Assembly: GCA_947044405.1 (NCBI GenBank) | Contig: CAMRHE010000021.1 | Location: 8,168,501 to 8,232,500, forward strand | Source of the DNA: Leptodactylus fallax | Taxonomy: Eukaryota > Chordata > Amphibia > Anura > Leptodactylidae | Length of the DNA: 64,000 bases | Direction: 5' to 3' | Shown here: positions 55,461 to 64,000 of the stretch, one piece after another | How the letters are laid out: each line of letters starts with the position of its first letter | Numbering within the stretch: position 1 is the stretch's first letter | The notes under the pieces: generated by a model | Database searches by the model: none | Told to the model about the DNA's origin: nothing | The model's input: the letters and a program-made list of their open reading frames with translations, nothing else | Translations under genes and position numbers: made by a program

Positions 55461-56100
55461 TAGAGATGGGTGAACCACAAGAGATTCATTTTCGATAAAT
55501 ACTTGTGAGGTTCGGTCCTTCGGTTCGTTTCTGGCCAAACTTGTTTGGCAGAAACCAGAAGTACTATTATATTCTGGGGTCTGCTCAGACCCAAGAGTAT
55601 AATAAATGGAGGTCCAGGGCAGATAATTAAAAATAACATATAGTTATACCTTGCCTAACCTCTCCTGGGCATCCTTGCGGCGTCTGGTGGTAACCTGGCA
55701 TTGTCTTAAGCCTCTTCTGGCCTCTGCCTGATGTCATGTCTCTCAGGGTCACTGCTGAAGCTCAATCACAAGGGTCATAAAAGTCAACATGCCCCCATGT
55801 CTGCTCAGGCCTAATTACAGACATCAGTGGTGATCTAGGTGACATCAGCCAGAAGAGGCCTGAAGAAGATGACAGGAAACTGCCAGACGTCCAGGAGAGG
55901 TGAGGTAAATTGAGTATGACTATGTTATTTTTACTCACCTCCCCTGAGCTTCCACTTATTATATAATGGGGTCTGAGGGAGAACCCAGAATATAATAGTG
56001 TTTCATGGGTGGTGAACACCAAAAGTTTCAGATTCAAGTCGAACATTTGGAAAATTTAGACTGAATCCAGTTCTCTCCGAAAATGGTTCATTCAACCCTT
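55461..56100. mobile_element. hAT-like MITE with internal inverted structure
   Basis: Starts TAGAGATGGGTGAACC. The right end GGTTCATTCAACCCTT is diverged. Inner blocks are inverted copies: ATTCTGGGGTCTG...ATAATAAATGGAGG (55572-55612) against the reverse of 55938-55995. The same family as 10868-11419. No clear 8-bp duplication. Confidence 0.6.
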
Positions 56101-57110
56101 CATGAAGACCAATTTTTACTATCTTAATGGCATAAACTGGGAACATAACCTAAAAAGGAAGGGTACACAAACTAAATGATACATTTTTCAAAGCCATTTC
56201 TAAATAGGATGAAAATGTATACCTTATATGAATAAACATATTAGAAGCAGTTGAAAATCAATCTAAGTGGTGCAATGATTGATAAAAAAAAAAGAAAGTG
56301 TTTAAAATACTAAAACAAGAAGGTAGTGAAGAAGTTGTAAAAAAATAGTCACAAAAGATCGAGACAGAGTTATTTGCAAATGAAAGTAAAAATAATCCAA
56401 AATTATTATTCAACTACATAAATAATATGAAAATAAAAATTGAAAATAATATGTGTGTAATGAAGAAGGAGGATGAAGAAAAGACAGATCTAGTAAAGCC
56501 TTCTTCTCTACTGTATTTACACAGGAAAATCCAATGACAGATAACGTGGTTAGGGATAGCATAAACTGTCACTTAAATGTCACCTGCTTAACACACCAAT
56601 AAGTGTTCTATCACCTTCAAAATACTAAAATAGGCAACTCACCAGGTCCAGATGGCATATATCCCCAAGTACTGTGTTAGGGTATCCCTGAAATTAAATC
56701 ATCAAATTCATGTCTGTGCCCCAGGATTAGAGCATAGCAAATGAGTTGTCAATATTCAAAAAGAGGTCTAAAAATGAGCCTGGAAACCATAGATCTGTAA
56801 ATTTAATCTTTGTTGTGGGACAAATTTTTAACAGGTTTACAATATAAGAAAAGTTATCCTGAAGTATATCAATGGATAATAAACTTATATAACACAGTAT
56901 CAGGGGTTAGTATTGGACTTTGGGCTCTACTATCTAATTTTAGCAACCAGTGCCAGGTAGCTGTTGCCAAGACAAATAAAATCATTGCATGCATCAAGGG
57001 AGGAATAGATGCTGATGACAAGGACATTGGCTTTCACGGCTACACATCAACGTTGCCTATGACATACATTGCAGGGATTCCAAGCATGGGCAAGTTAAGA
57101 CTACCATGAG

Positions 57111-57369
57111 TCTTGAATTGTATAAAGATTGTGGGCCCCTACCATGTTTAAGCTGTACACAATAACCTTGGCCTGTATGCATATCACACGATTGCAGTTT
57201 AATGCTGCCTTCCTTATGAGTATTGAAAGAGGATATTGTTACATTATGACTTGACTTTTAATGATAACCACAAAATAAAAGGGTCACACACCTACACAGT
57301 GCAAGGTGCTGTCCTATTAAAAAAGGACAATAAAAGTACATACACAATACATGTAAAAAAAAAAAGTCC
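57111..57369. other. Stretch without recognised features
   Basis: Between the CR1 relic and the L1/Tx1 relic; no frames or repeats recognised. Confidence 0.4.
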
Positions 57370-58375
57370 CCAGTAAAAGCTCTCTCCTATATAGCACAAT
57401 CGTCGCCTGGCATGCTCAACCCCTACTCTCTCAATCGAGACCCACAATGCCCCTAGACCTACTCTCGTATTTGGTAGACCCTAAATGGCTCGATCAACCC
57501 ACATTTTGGAACAGACTGCAGCACCATTATCTATCCTCCTTCCTTGCAAAAGATGAACTACTTACAGCCATCCTGGCTGTTACAAAGAACAGGTGTAGTC
57601 TTGACAAAGTTTATGCAGCTGCAGGACTACTCCTCTACATGTGACTCTTATTTGTCACAATACTGGTCTGAAGATCAACTGTCCTGGCTAGAATCCTTTT
57701 CTAAAAAATACCCAGAACTGAAGAGAGCCGACTCCCAACTCTATCAGTTCCTTCTTTCTCTGATGGCGGACCCCTGCCCTGGATTCCTGTCACGATGGGA
57801 AAAAGACTTGGGGATCTCTCTTTCTCCATGTGATAGAGAAAAGATCCTAGTCAATGCCCATGGCTTCTCACGGTATGTCCGTACCTGAGAAAATTCTTTC
57901 AAACTGCTTACATGATGGTATAAGATGCCATCTTGGCTTCATAGCATATATCCCTCTGTACCTGATACCTGCTGGCGGTGCCTTAGGGGGTCAGCAGATC
58001 TCCTTCATATTTGGTGGCAATGCCCTCTGATCAGGCCTTTCTGGGACAAGGTACTCAACACTGCAGATAGGATCTGTTCCGTGACCATACCGCACAAACC
58101 TGAACATGTCTTACTTTGGCTCCCCCATGATGCCTTTCATCCCCGCAGGGAAAACCTAGCTGCTTACCTTTTAGCTGCAGCCAAACTCTTGATTCCATTG
58201 CATTGGAGAAATGTGTCTCCCCCCTCCTTCACTCAATGGGTTGATAAAGTTAATGACATCTGTAGGATGGAGTTACTAGCACATTGGACCACCATGTCCA
58301 GGTCGACCTATCTCAAGACATGGTTGCCATGGTTAGCTTTTAAACAGACACTCACAGGTTGACAATTTTTCTCTC
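57370..58375 (+). pseudogene. L1/Tx1-clade ORF2 C-terminal part
   Basis: Three frames in succession. 57447-57644 has PLDLLSYLVDPKWLDQPTFW and HYLSSFLAKDELLTAILAVT. 57660-57888 has WERWEKDLGIS-like sequence (SRWEKDLGISLSPCDREKIL). 57925-58362 has PDTCWRCLRGSADLLHIWWQ then CPLIRPFWDKV, the C-x2-C...H-x3-C knuckle at the end of L1-like polymerases, followed by HPRRENLAAYLLAAAKLLIP and WLPWLAFKQTLTG. Only C-terminal sequence is present, so this is a 5'-truncated insertion. Better preserved than the relatives at 16058 and 60740. Confidence 0.85.
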
Positions 58376-58529
58376 ATTTATGTGCATCTGAATGCTCTCT
58401 CTAATTCATCCACTGAATGAGTCTTGCGCACTGCTATTAGCCGATTTGCCCAGAATCAATTTACTGCCACAACAGCCCATAGACATCACTTGTCTACTCT
58501 CGCTCCACTACACCCGTTATGGTTCTCCA

Positions 58530-58889
58530 TGGATTGCTAGGCCCCTCTCCATCAGCAGTATGTATAGCGGTCGGGGAACCAGGCTTTCCCCGACCACTAT
58601 CATGGGGCCCCAGCACTTGCCTGGGTACGCCAGGTGCTGACGCTGGCCCTGTCGGCACCCCCCGATCTCACTGCGGGGGGGTGTCGAGAGGGAAAGGTGC
58701 ATGGCGGAACCCCTTGGATGCCGCATTCATGTTTGACCGCGGCATCCAAGGGGTTAAAAGCCACAATTGGAGCTGTGCAATTCGTTACCACAAACTGTGA
58801 GGAAATCCGGATTCGATGCGAATCGAATATTTCCTGAAATTCGGCTCAAATTCCACTTCGTCAGCTTTGATTTAATTCGCTCATCTCTA
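58530..58889 (-). mobile_element. Terminal part of the TAGAGATGAGCGAA hAT family, reverse orientation
   Basis: Ends TTCGCTCATCTCTA at 58889. Read in reverse, it matches the left end of the 40256 element for over 100 bp (GAAGTGGAATT, CCGAATTTCAGGAAATATTC). It is joined to GC-rich repeat with the CCCCTTGGATGCCGCATTCA hairpin (58710-58755). Confidence 0.6.
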
Positions 58890-59386
58890 ACTGTCAACAA
58901 ACAAAACACACACTCCTCTCTTAGGATCTTGCCATGTAGACATACTGGTCTCACATGTTCTATTGCATCCTTGAGAGCCTGTGTTGCGATATTGGTGGAA
59001 CCTAGGTCCAAGGCAAGTCCCATGAGTAAATCTTTGGTGGTATCAGCCCAGGGATTTGTGGGCCTGCATAAATGGGTCAAGGATTAGGGAAACAAGTGCT
59101 TTTTCTGTATGGCCCTAAGGGAGAGGGCCCTAGAATTCCGCAAAAACCTACCTCAGAACCGCAGTGCTAACCAATTGCCAACCTGACCAAAACCTGACCC
59201 TAGCAAAAAAACAAGCAAAAACCCTACATATATGGTCCCAATTCAATCATATAAAGTACCGACATGACATGTTTCAACTCCAATACAGAGGCTCTTCAGG
59301 TTACCCTGGGGGACAGTCAGATATAAAAGAAGGGGATAAAAAAAGAATGTGAAAAGATGTATAGGTATATTAGAAGTGTCCTATCC

Positions 59387-59893
59387 TTAAAGTGGTATTC
59401 CCATGAACATAACCACATCTATATTTGTAGATAATTAAATGTTAAACATTTTTGCAAATATAAGTAGTTAAAAATTCTGCAGAGTTTTAAAGATTTTCTC
59501 TAACTATCTTAGTGGTGACAGCCTGTTATCTTGATCGGTTGCCAATGGATACAGGCCACAAAAGCAGAAACTTTATATGGTCTGGGACTAGACAGGAATC
59601 CAACTATGATTTTCTTATTGTAGCTGGGTTATGAGGCAGGAACACTACATGTATCAGAAGAAATCTCGACCACAATAAGAAAATCATGGCTGATTTTCTG
59701 ACCTTACAAAGGTCCTGCATTGGTGGTCGTATCCACTGGCAACCAATCAAGACAACAACTTGTGACCACAAGATATTTAGAGAAAATCTATAAAACTCTG
59801 CAAAATGTTAAATTACTTTTATTTGCAAAAATGTTTAACTTTTAATTATCTACAATTTTAAAAATGGTTATGATCATGGGAATACCCCTTTAA
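59387..59893. mobile_element. Palindromic TTAA MITE
   Basis: The arms TTAAAGTGGTATTCCCATGA and, reversed, TTAAAGGGGTATTCCCATGA mirror each other over most of 507 bp (ATTAAATGTTAAACATTTTT against AAAAATGTTTAACTTTTAAT). TTAA stands at both borders. No coding sequence. Confidence 0.85.
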
Positions 59894-60099
59894 GGTTTTG
59901 GTCGACACATAGTGACTAGTGCTACTCTGGTGAAGGAGAGAGCACAGATGCGGTGTAAGGATAAATAAAACAATGCTACTATTAGCAAGGGGTCCGGTTA
60001 GAAAAGAAACAGATTGCCACTAACATGTATGTTGTCTCATTGGCAATAAATAGACTGGATCAGATATAAAACAAGATATAAATAGATATGAAACATATA

Positions 60100-60660
60100 C
60101 ATTTTTCATTCAATCCCATAGGAGATGTTGTTTTAAATTTGTAAATCCACTTAGTCTTCCTTTGGGTGATCCTAGTCGCCTTTGTGAGAAGTTGGTTCCA
60201 CCAGGTCAATATCCATAAAACTGATTCTATTAGGGTTTCCATTGTGTTTTTGATGTATGTGTATTGCGAGTGGGGTATCCCTAGAGTGGTAGATGTCCCC
60301 AATATGTTCACTTACCCTTCTTCTAAATCCACAAATAGTCTTACCGACATATTCAAGATGGCAAATACAAGTCGCCTTGTAGTTAAACCCTTCAAGCAGT
60401 TGATGAAGACTTTGATTTTAAACTATTTGTTGGTGAAGTGACTGGTAAAGCTCTTGCCAATATGTATATATTTACATGCTACACAACCTCTACACCTAAA
60501 ACAGCAATTTATCTCTCTGTCTAGCCAAGTTTCTGGGAGAGGGCCTGTGTATATTGACTCCTTACTAGACAATCCCTCAAACTGCAATCTGGGGATGCTC
60601 CCGAATCATAGGTGCTACAGTATCTCTATCAGTTCTGTATATTTGCACAAATAGATTACT
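60100..60660 (-). pseudogene. Penelope-like GIY-YIG endonuclease remnant, second lineage
   Basis: Minus-strand text: GPLPETWLDREINCCFRCRG and CVACKYIHIGKSF (cysteine cluster, about 60450-60560). Then FNYKATCICHLEYVGKTICG, which carries the Y-VG part of GIY-YIG, RRRVSEHIGDIYHSRDTPLA, and VEPTSHKGD before a stop, with residual sequence to about 60100. The reverse transcriptase part is largely missing upstream. It differs clearly from the remnant at 43437-43870, so at least two PLE lineages have been active here. Confidence 0.75.
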
Positions 60661-60739
60661 AAACAGCTAGGTATTGTAAATGTGAGCCCTAATTTTCCCA
60701 AATAACCTGTAAACCCAAATAGCCTAACAATCCAGAATA

Positions 60740-61826
60740 TCATAATGCTTTGTCATAACTATAAGTAAGGTTAACAGTTTGGACCAATTCATTTGTAGGA
60801 ACAGATGTAGTTACAATGAGTATCTTACATGACCAAATTTTGAGAGGCATTAGCATATGAGGCAACTTCCATAATAAAAGTGCAACTTCTAGGGATGGTA
60901 GAATATTACTGTGGGCTGTTTCAGATATCATCCTAAACACTTAATTCCAATAAGTTTAAAAAAAACAGGCAATTCCATTAGATATGCAGGAAAGATCCCA
61001 TGCAACCACATTTCCTCCAGCATAACATGGAGGTGGTAGGGTATATTGAATGGATCCTAACTAGGGTATAGTACCTTCTAAGATATATCTTCATGCTTGA
61101 TTAAATATGGGTGCTGCATTTGGAAAATATATGAAGATTCGTAAAAGCTGTTTCCCATTGGTCTTCAAAGAAATGCATACCTAATTCTTGTTCCCATAGT
61201 TTATAAGTGTATGACTTGTGAAAATTATTATAGTCATGTAAGAGGGCATAAAGTGGTTTCAGTCGCTTAACTTGCTGTTCATTAGAAGCAATGCCTTCAA
61301 GCAGTGCATTGCTCCTCAAGTGTTTAATTGAGCCAGAAAATGAGAGATTTGTAAATGTTTAAAGAATTCCCCCATAGGAATATTATATTTTTCCATCACT
61401 TTACTATATTTCAGAAGGCATTCCTCTTCATCAACTGAGCTAATGATATAATACTTTTGGTCATCCAAGGCTTCAGATTCAATTCAGGCATAGCATGTTG
61501 TATATATGATAAAGACAACTCCTAAATCTTAAATGAATGTGAAGGGTGTGGTAATGAGTGAAACTCCTTCCAGAATTTGAGTAACGCCTGAGTGACAGGT
61601 AAGGGCTAATGCTGGAGAGGAGTATTCCATAAATTTAATGTTATATGTGTGGAATGGGAAGTCTCCCTAACCTGTACATTCTCAAGTTGCATACAAGATT
61701 TCAGTGGGTTACTGCTCCACCATTGTTTTGCTTGAGATATCACATTAGCTAGATAATAACCCTGGATATCCGTGAGTCCTAGCTCCACAGCCAATTTGTG
61801 TTTACATGTATAGTATATATAGTATA
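60740..61826 (-). pseudogene. L1/Tx1-clade ORF2 C-terminus, left of a Tc1 insertion
   Basis: Minus strand from 61826: LGLTDIQGYYLANVISQAKQ (61606-61839 frame) and KLWEQELGMHFFEDQWETAF (61101-61319), matching the WE-x-DLG block of L1-like ORF2. Then comes a decayed cysteine knuckle (CWRKCGCMGSFLHI, about 61010) and a final frame 60740-60940. Many stops. The Tc1 at 61827-63552 separates it from ORF1 sequence at 63555-63990 on the same strand, so both belong to one LINE that had also lost most of ORF2. Confidence 0.75.
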
Positions 61827-63552
61827 CAGTGGCTTGCAAAAGTATTCATACCCCTTGAACTTTTTCACATTTTGTCACCTTCCAACCACAAACTTAAATG
61901 TATGTTATTGAAATTTTAAATGATAGACCAACATAAAGTAGCAGATAATTGTGAAGTGGAAGGAAAATGATTCATAAAAATAAAAATCGGAAAAGTGTGA
62001 CTTGCAAAAGTATTCAGCCCCCTGTACTCTGATACCCCTAAATAAAATCCAGTGCAATCAATTGCCTTCAGAAGTCACTTAATTAGTTAATGGAGTCCAG
62101 GTGTGTGTAATTTAGTCTCAGTATAAATACACCTGTTCTGTGAAGGCCTCAGTGGTTTGTTAGAGAACACTAGTGAACAAACAGCATCATGAAGACCAAA
62201 GAACTCACCAGACAGGTCAGAGATAAAGTTGTGGATAAGTTTAAAGCAGGGTTAGGTTCTAAAACCATATACCAAGCTTTGAGCATCCCAAGGAGCACTG
62301 TTCAATCCATCATCCAAAAATGGAAAAAGTGTTCTACAACTGCAAACCTACCAAGGCATGGCCATCCACCTAAACTAATAGATGGAGCAAGGAGAGAAGC
62401 CAAGAGGCCCATGGTCACTCTGGAGGAGCTGCAGAAATCCACATCTCAGGTGGGAGAATCTGTCCACAGGACAACTATAAGTCGTGCACTCCACAAATCT
62501 GACCTTTAAGGAAGAGTGACAAGAAGAAAACCATTGTTGAAAGAAAGACATAAGAAGTGCCGTTTGCAGTTTGCCACAAACCATACAGGGGACACAGCAA
62601 ACAAGTGGAAGGAGGTGCTCTGGTCAAATGAGACTAAAGTTGAAATTTGTGGCCTAAGTGCAAAGCGCTATGTGTGGCGGAAAAGTTACACTGCTCATCA
62701 CCCTGAACACACCATCCCCACAGTGAAACATGGAAGTGGCAGCATCATGCTGTGGGGATGCTTTTCTTCAACAGGGACAGGGAAGCTTTGATAGAGTTGA
62801 TAGGAAGATGGATGGAGCTAAATACAAGGCAATCATGGAAGAAAACCTGTTGGAGGTTGCAAAAGACTTGAGACTGGCAAGGAGACTTACCTTCCAGCAA
62901 AACAATGACCCTAAACAGGGACAGGGAAGCTTTGATAGAGTTGATAGGAAGATGGATGGAGCTAAATACAAGGCAATCATGGAAGAAAACATGTTGGAGG
63001 TTGCAAAAGACTTGAGACTGGGAAGGAGACTTACCTTCCAGCAAAACAATGACCCTAAACTTACAGCCAGTGCTACAGTGGAATGGTTTGGATCAAAGAA
63101 TATTCATGTGATAGAATGGCCCAGTCAAAGTCCACACCTAAATCCCATAGAGCATCTGTGGCAAGACATGAAAATTGCTGTTCACAGCTTCATCCAATCT
63201 GGCTGAGCTTGAGCTATTTTGCAAAGAAGAATGGGCAAAAATCTCAGTCTCTAAATGTGCAAAGCTGGTAGAGACATACCCCAAAAGACTTGCAGCTGTA
63301 ATTGCAGTGAAAGGTGGCTCTACAAAGTATTGATATAGGGGGGCTGAATAATTTTGCACATAGCACTTTTCAGATTTTTATTTGATTAAAATTAAAAAAA
63401 AACATGTATCATTTTCATTCCACTTCACAATTATGTGCTACTTTGTGTTGGTCTATCACATTATATCTCAATAAAATACATTTAAGTTTGTGGTTGGAAG
63501 GTGACAAAATGTGAAAAAGTTCAAGGGGTATGAATACTTTTGCAATCCACTG
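61827..63552 (+). mobile_element. Tc1-type transposon with internal tandem duplication
   Basis: Ends CAGTGGCTTGCAAAAGTATT at 61827 and its reverse complement (with ATCC for AGCC) at 63552, flanked by TA (61825-61826, 63553-63554). 1726 bp: longer than the family norm because 144 bp are duplicated in the transposase. Confidence 0.95.
62189..63333 (+). pseudogene. Tc1 transposase (DD34E type) with 48-codon duplication, decayed
   Basis: Start MKTKELTRQVRDKVVDKFKA at 62189. Helix-turn-helix and GHPPK linker follow; TAA at 62507-62509 replaces a Tyr codon after KSDL. Reading goes on through KEVLWSNETKVEICG, where the first catalytic Asp is Asn, and VKHGSGSIMLWG. An extra T in GGAAGCTTTGATAG (about 62787) shifts the frame. 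The segment 62771-62914 is then repeated at 62915-63058, including FQQNNDPK, so the second Asp is Asn in both copies, and the inserted T is in both. SPHLNPIEHLW (Glu) follows, another frameshift near 63190, and the end KGGSTKY, TGA at 63331-63333. Related to, but distinct from, 42031-43050. Confidence 0.92.
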
Positions 63553-63554
63553 TA

Positions 63555-64000
63555 TATATGCGACAGAGAAGATTTTGGTTTCACAGAGGGCTCTTTCATG
63601 ACCAAGTTTCATCTAAATAAAAGTGCTTCCTTGGGAGATCGGATAACATGGACAATGTTTTCCAAGTGACCAGGATTCTAACCGGGAATCCACACTTGTA
63701 TAAAATCTTATTCTCTCTAAATGTAGCTGTGATGGGGCCCAGGTTATGTCAAAGTTGCAATGTAGCTGCAGATAAGTCAGTAAGAAGAGTGACCTGGTGA
63801 TACAGTTGCAGTATTTGATACATTTTCCTGGAAAGTACCATCAGTTGTTTTTTGATTATATAGAAATTAATGCAGACTAACACATCTCGAGGAGTAGTTT
63901 CAGGTAGATGGTTTGTTCAAGGTAACCTGTGCGTCCTGTCAATAATTAAATCCTGTGGGGAGCAAGTAGGTAGCAAAGTTTGGATTAAAGTTTGCAGATA
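63555..64000 (-). pseudogene. L1/Tx1-clade ORF1 C-terminal part
   Basis: Minus-strand reading from the window edge: DLIIDRTHRLP, then NHLPETTPRDVLVCINFYII, QVTLLTDLSAATLQL, and RENKILYKCGFPVRILVTWK, ending near 63600 at HFYLDET. DRTHR(L)P...RDV(I)V...F...I, D-L-S and Y-(R)-x-GFP-x-(K)-L are features of L1-type ORF1 nucleic-acid chaperones. It lies on the strand and in the order expected upstream of the ORF2 remnant at 60740-61826, with the Tc1 inserted between them. Confidence 0.75.

Larger units (their letters stand above)
54280..57110 (+). pseudogene. CR1-type LINE ORF2 relic, split by two insertions
   Basis: Plus-strand remnant in many frames. The apurinic-type endonuclease start is YTNVRSQNKKKMEALEMIML with MVGISKT (about 54550-54650), followed by GNFNYLDLHWEEE-like sequence (about 54850). 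After a PLE-like insert, GNSDHNLICFNNKML resumes at about 55410, the SDH motif of these endonucleases. After a MITE come GNSPGPDGIYPQVL (about 56630, reverse transcriptase finger region) and YSKRGLKMSLETIDL (about 56750), then SNQCQVAVAKTNKIIACIKG (about 56950, C-terminal part). Order and spacing fit one CR1-like ORF2. Stops and frameshifts throughout; the catalytic YADD region is not recognisable. Confidence 0.75.
58898..60660 (-). mobile_element. Penelope-like element fragment with a nested MITE
   Basis: Minus-strand PLE: endonuclease remnant at 60100-60660, with a downstream terminal-type block near 59255-59295 (reverse: CCTGAAGAGCC...GTTGAAACATGTC). The order and strand agree with one element. 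The palindromic MITE 59387-59893 interrupts it. The lower limit is approximate. Confidence 0.55.

Noticed and set aside
1..64000. Host protein-coding exons, tRNA or rRNA genes
   Set aside because: None recognised on either strand; all protein-like signals of length belong to transposable elements. A gene-model or RNA search could still reveal small exons.

Overview
The window looks like intergenic or intronic DNA from a vertebrate, most probably an anuran amphibian. No host exon, tRNA, rRNA, operon or CRISPR array is visible. The sequence is AT-rich and almost all recognisable coding matter belongs to transposable elements. The mix is Tc1/mariner in at least seven families, BED-type hAT, TTAA-flanked palindromic MITEs, DIRS with a tyrosine recombinase, Penelope-like elements (PLE), and L1/Tx1-, CR1- and L2-type LINEs. 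That mix, with the repeat at 32.4-34.1 kb that I associate with frog genomes, is why I favour a frog or toad. The species is not determinable by eye.

Layout. 0-9 kb: a 5'-cut DD34E Tc1 copy, a decayed DD38E Tc1 copy, a repeat carrying X-box-like motifs split by a hAT MITE, a hAT end, a truncated Tc1 and a mariner MITE. 9-16 kb: non-coding repeat, a hAT-like MITE, a LINE 3' end, a Sleeping Beauty-like Tc1 relic and a TTAA MITE. 16-20 kb: an L1/Tx1 LINE insertion with a 15-bp target duplication and a deleted DIRS element with inverted termini. 21-28.9 kb: a palindromic TTAA element holding a small PLE-like insert and a deleted DD38E copy, a Tc1 interrupted by a PLE-like segment with a hammerhead-like core, an intact DD38E copy and a TA-flanked MITE. 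29-40 kb: mostly non-coding repeats, a hAT MITE with perfect 8-bp duplications, and a second intact DD38E copy.

40.25-49.5 kb is read as one 9.25-kb hAT transposon with a perfect 8-bp target duplication. It contains a BED-finger hAT transposase pseudogene and is loaded with L2, Tc1, PLE, Tc1 and CR1/L2 insertions. 50.9-58.9 kb: a mariner relic, a second DD38E lineage, a candidate solo LTR inside a (TA)n tract, a CR1-type LINE broken by PLE and MITE insertions, and an L1/Tx1 tail. 59-64 kb: a PLE endonuclease relic with a palindromic MITE, and an L1-clade relic split by a Tc1 copy that carries an internal 144-bp duplication.

Only three transposase frames are uninterrupted over full length: 27273-28313, 38248-39300 (both DD38E) and 42031-43050 (DD34E). 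The rest is decayed. The main value of the window is the nesting order, the exact target duplications, the DD38E family whose terminal repeats run into its own coding sequence, and the hammerhead-like cores in the PLE remnants.
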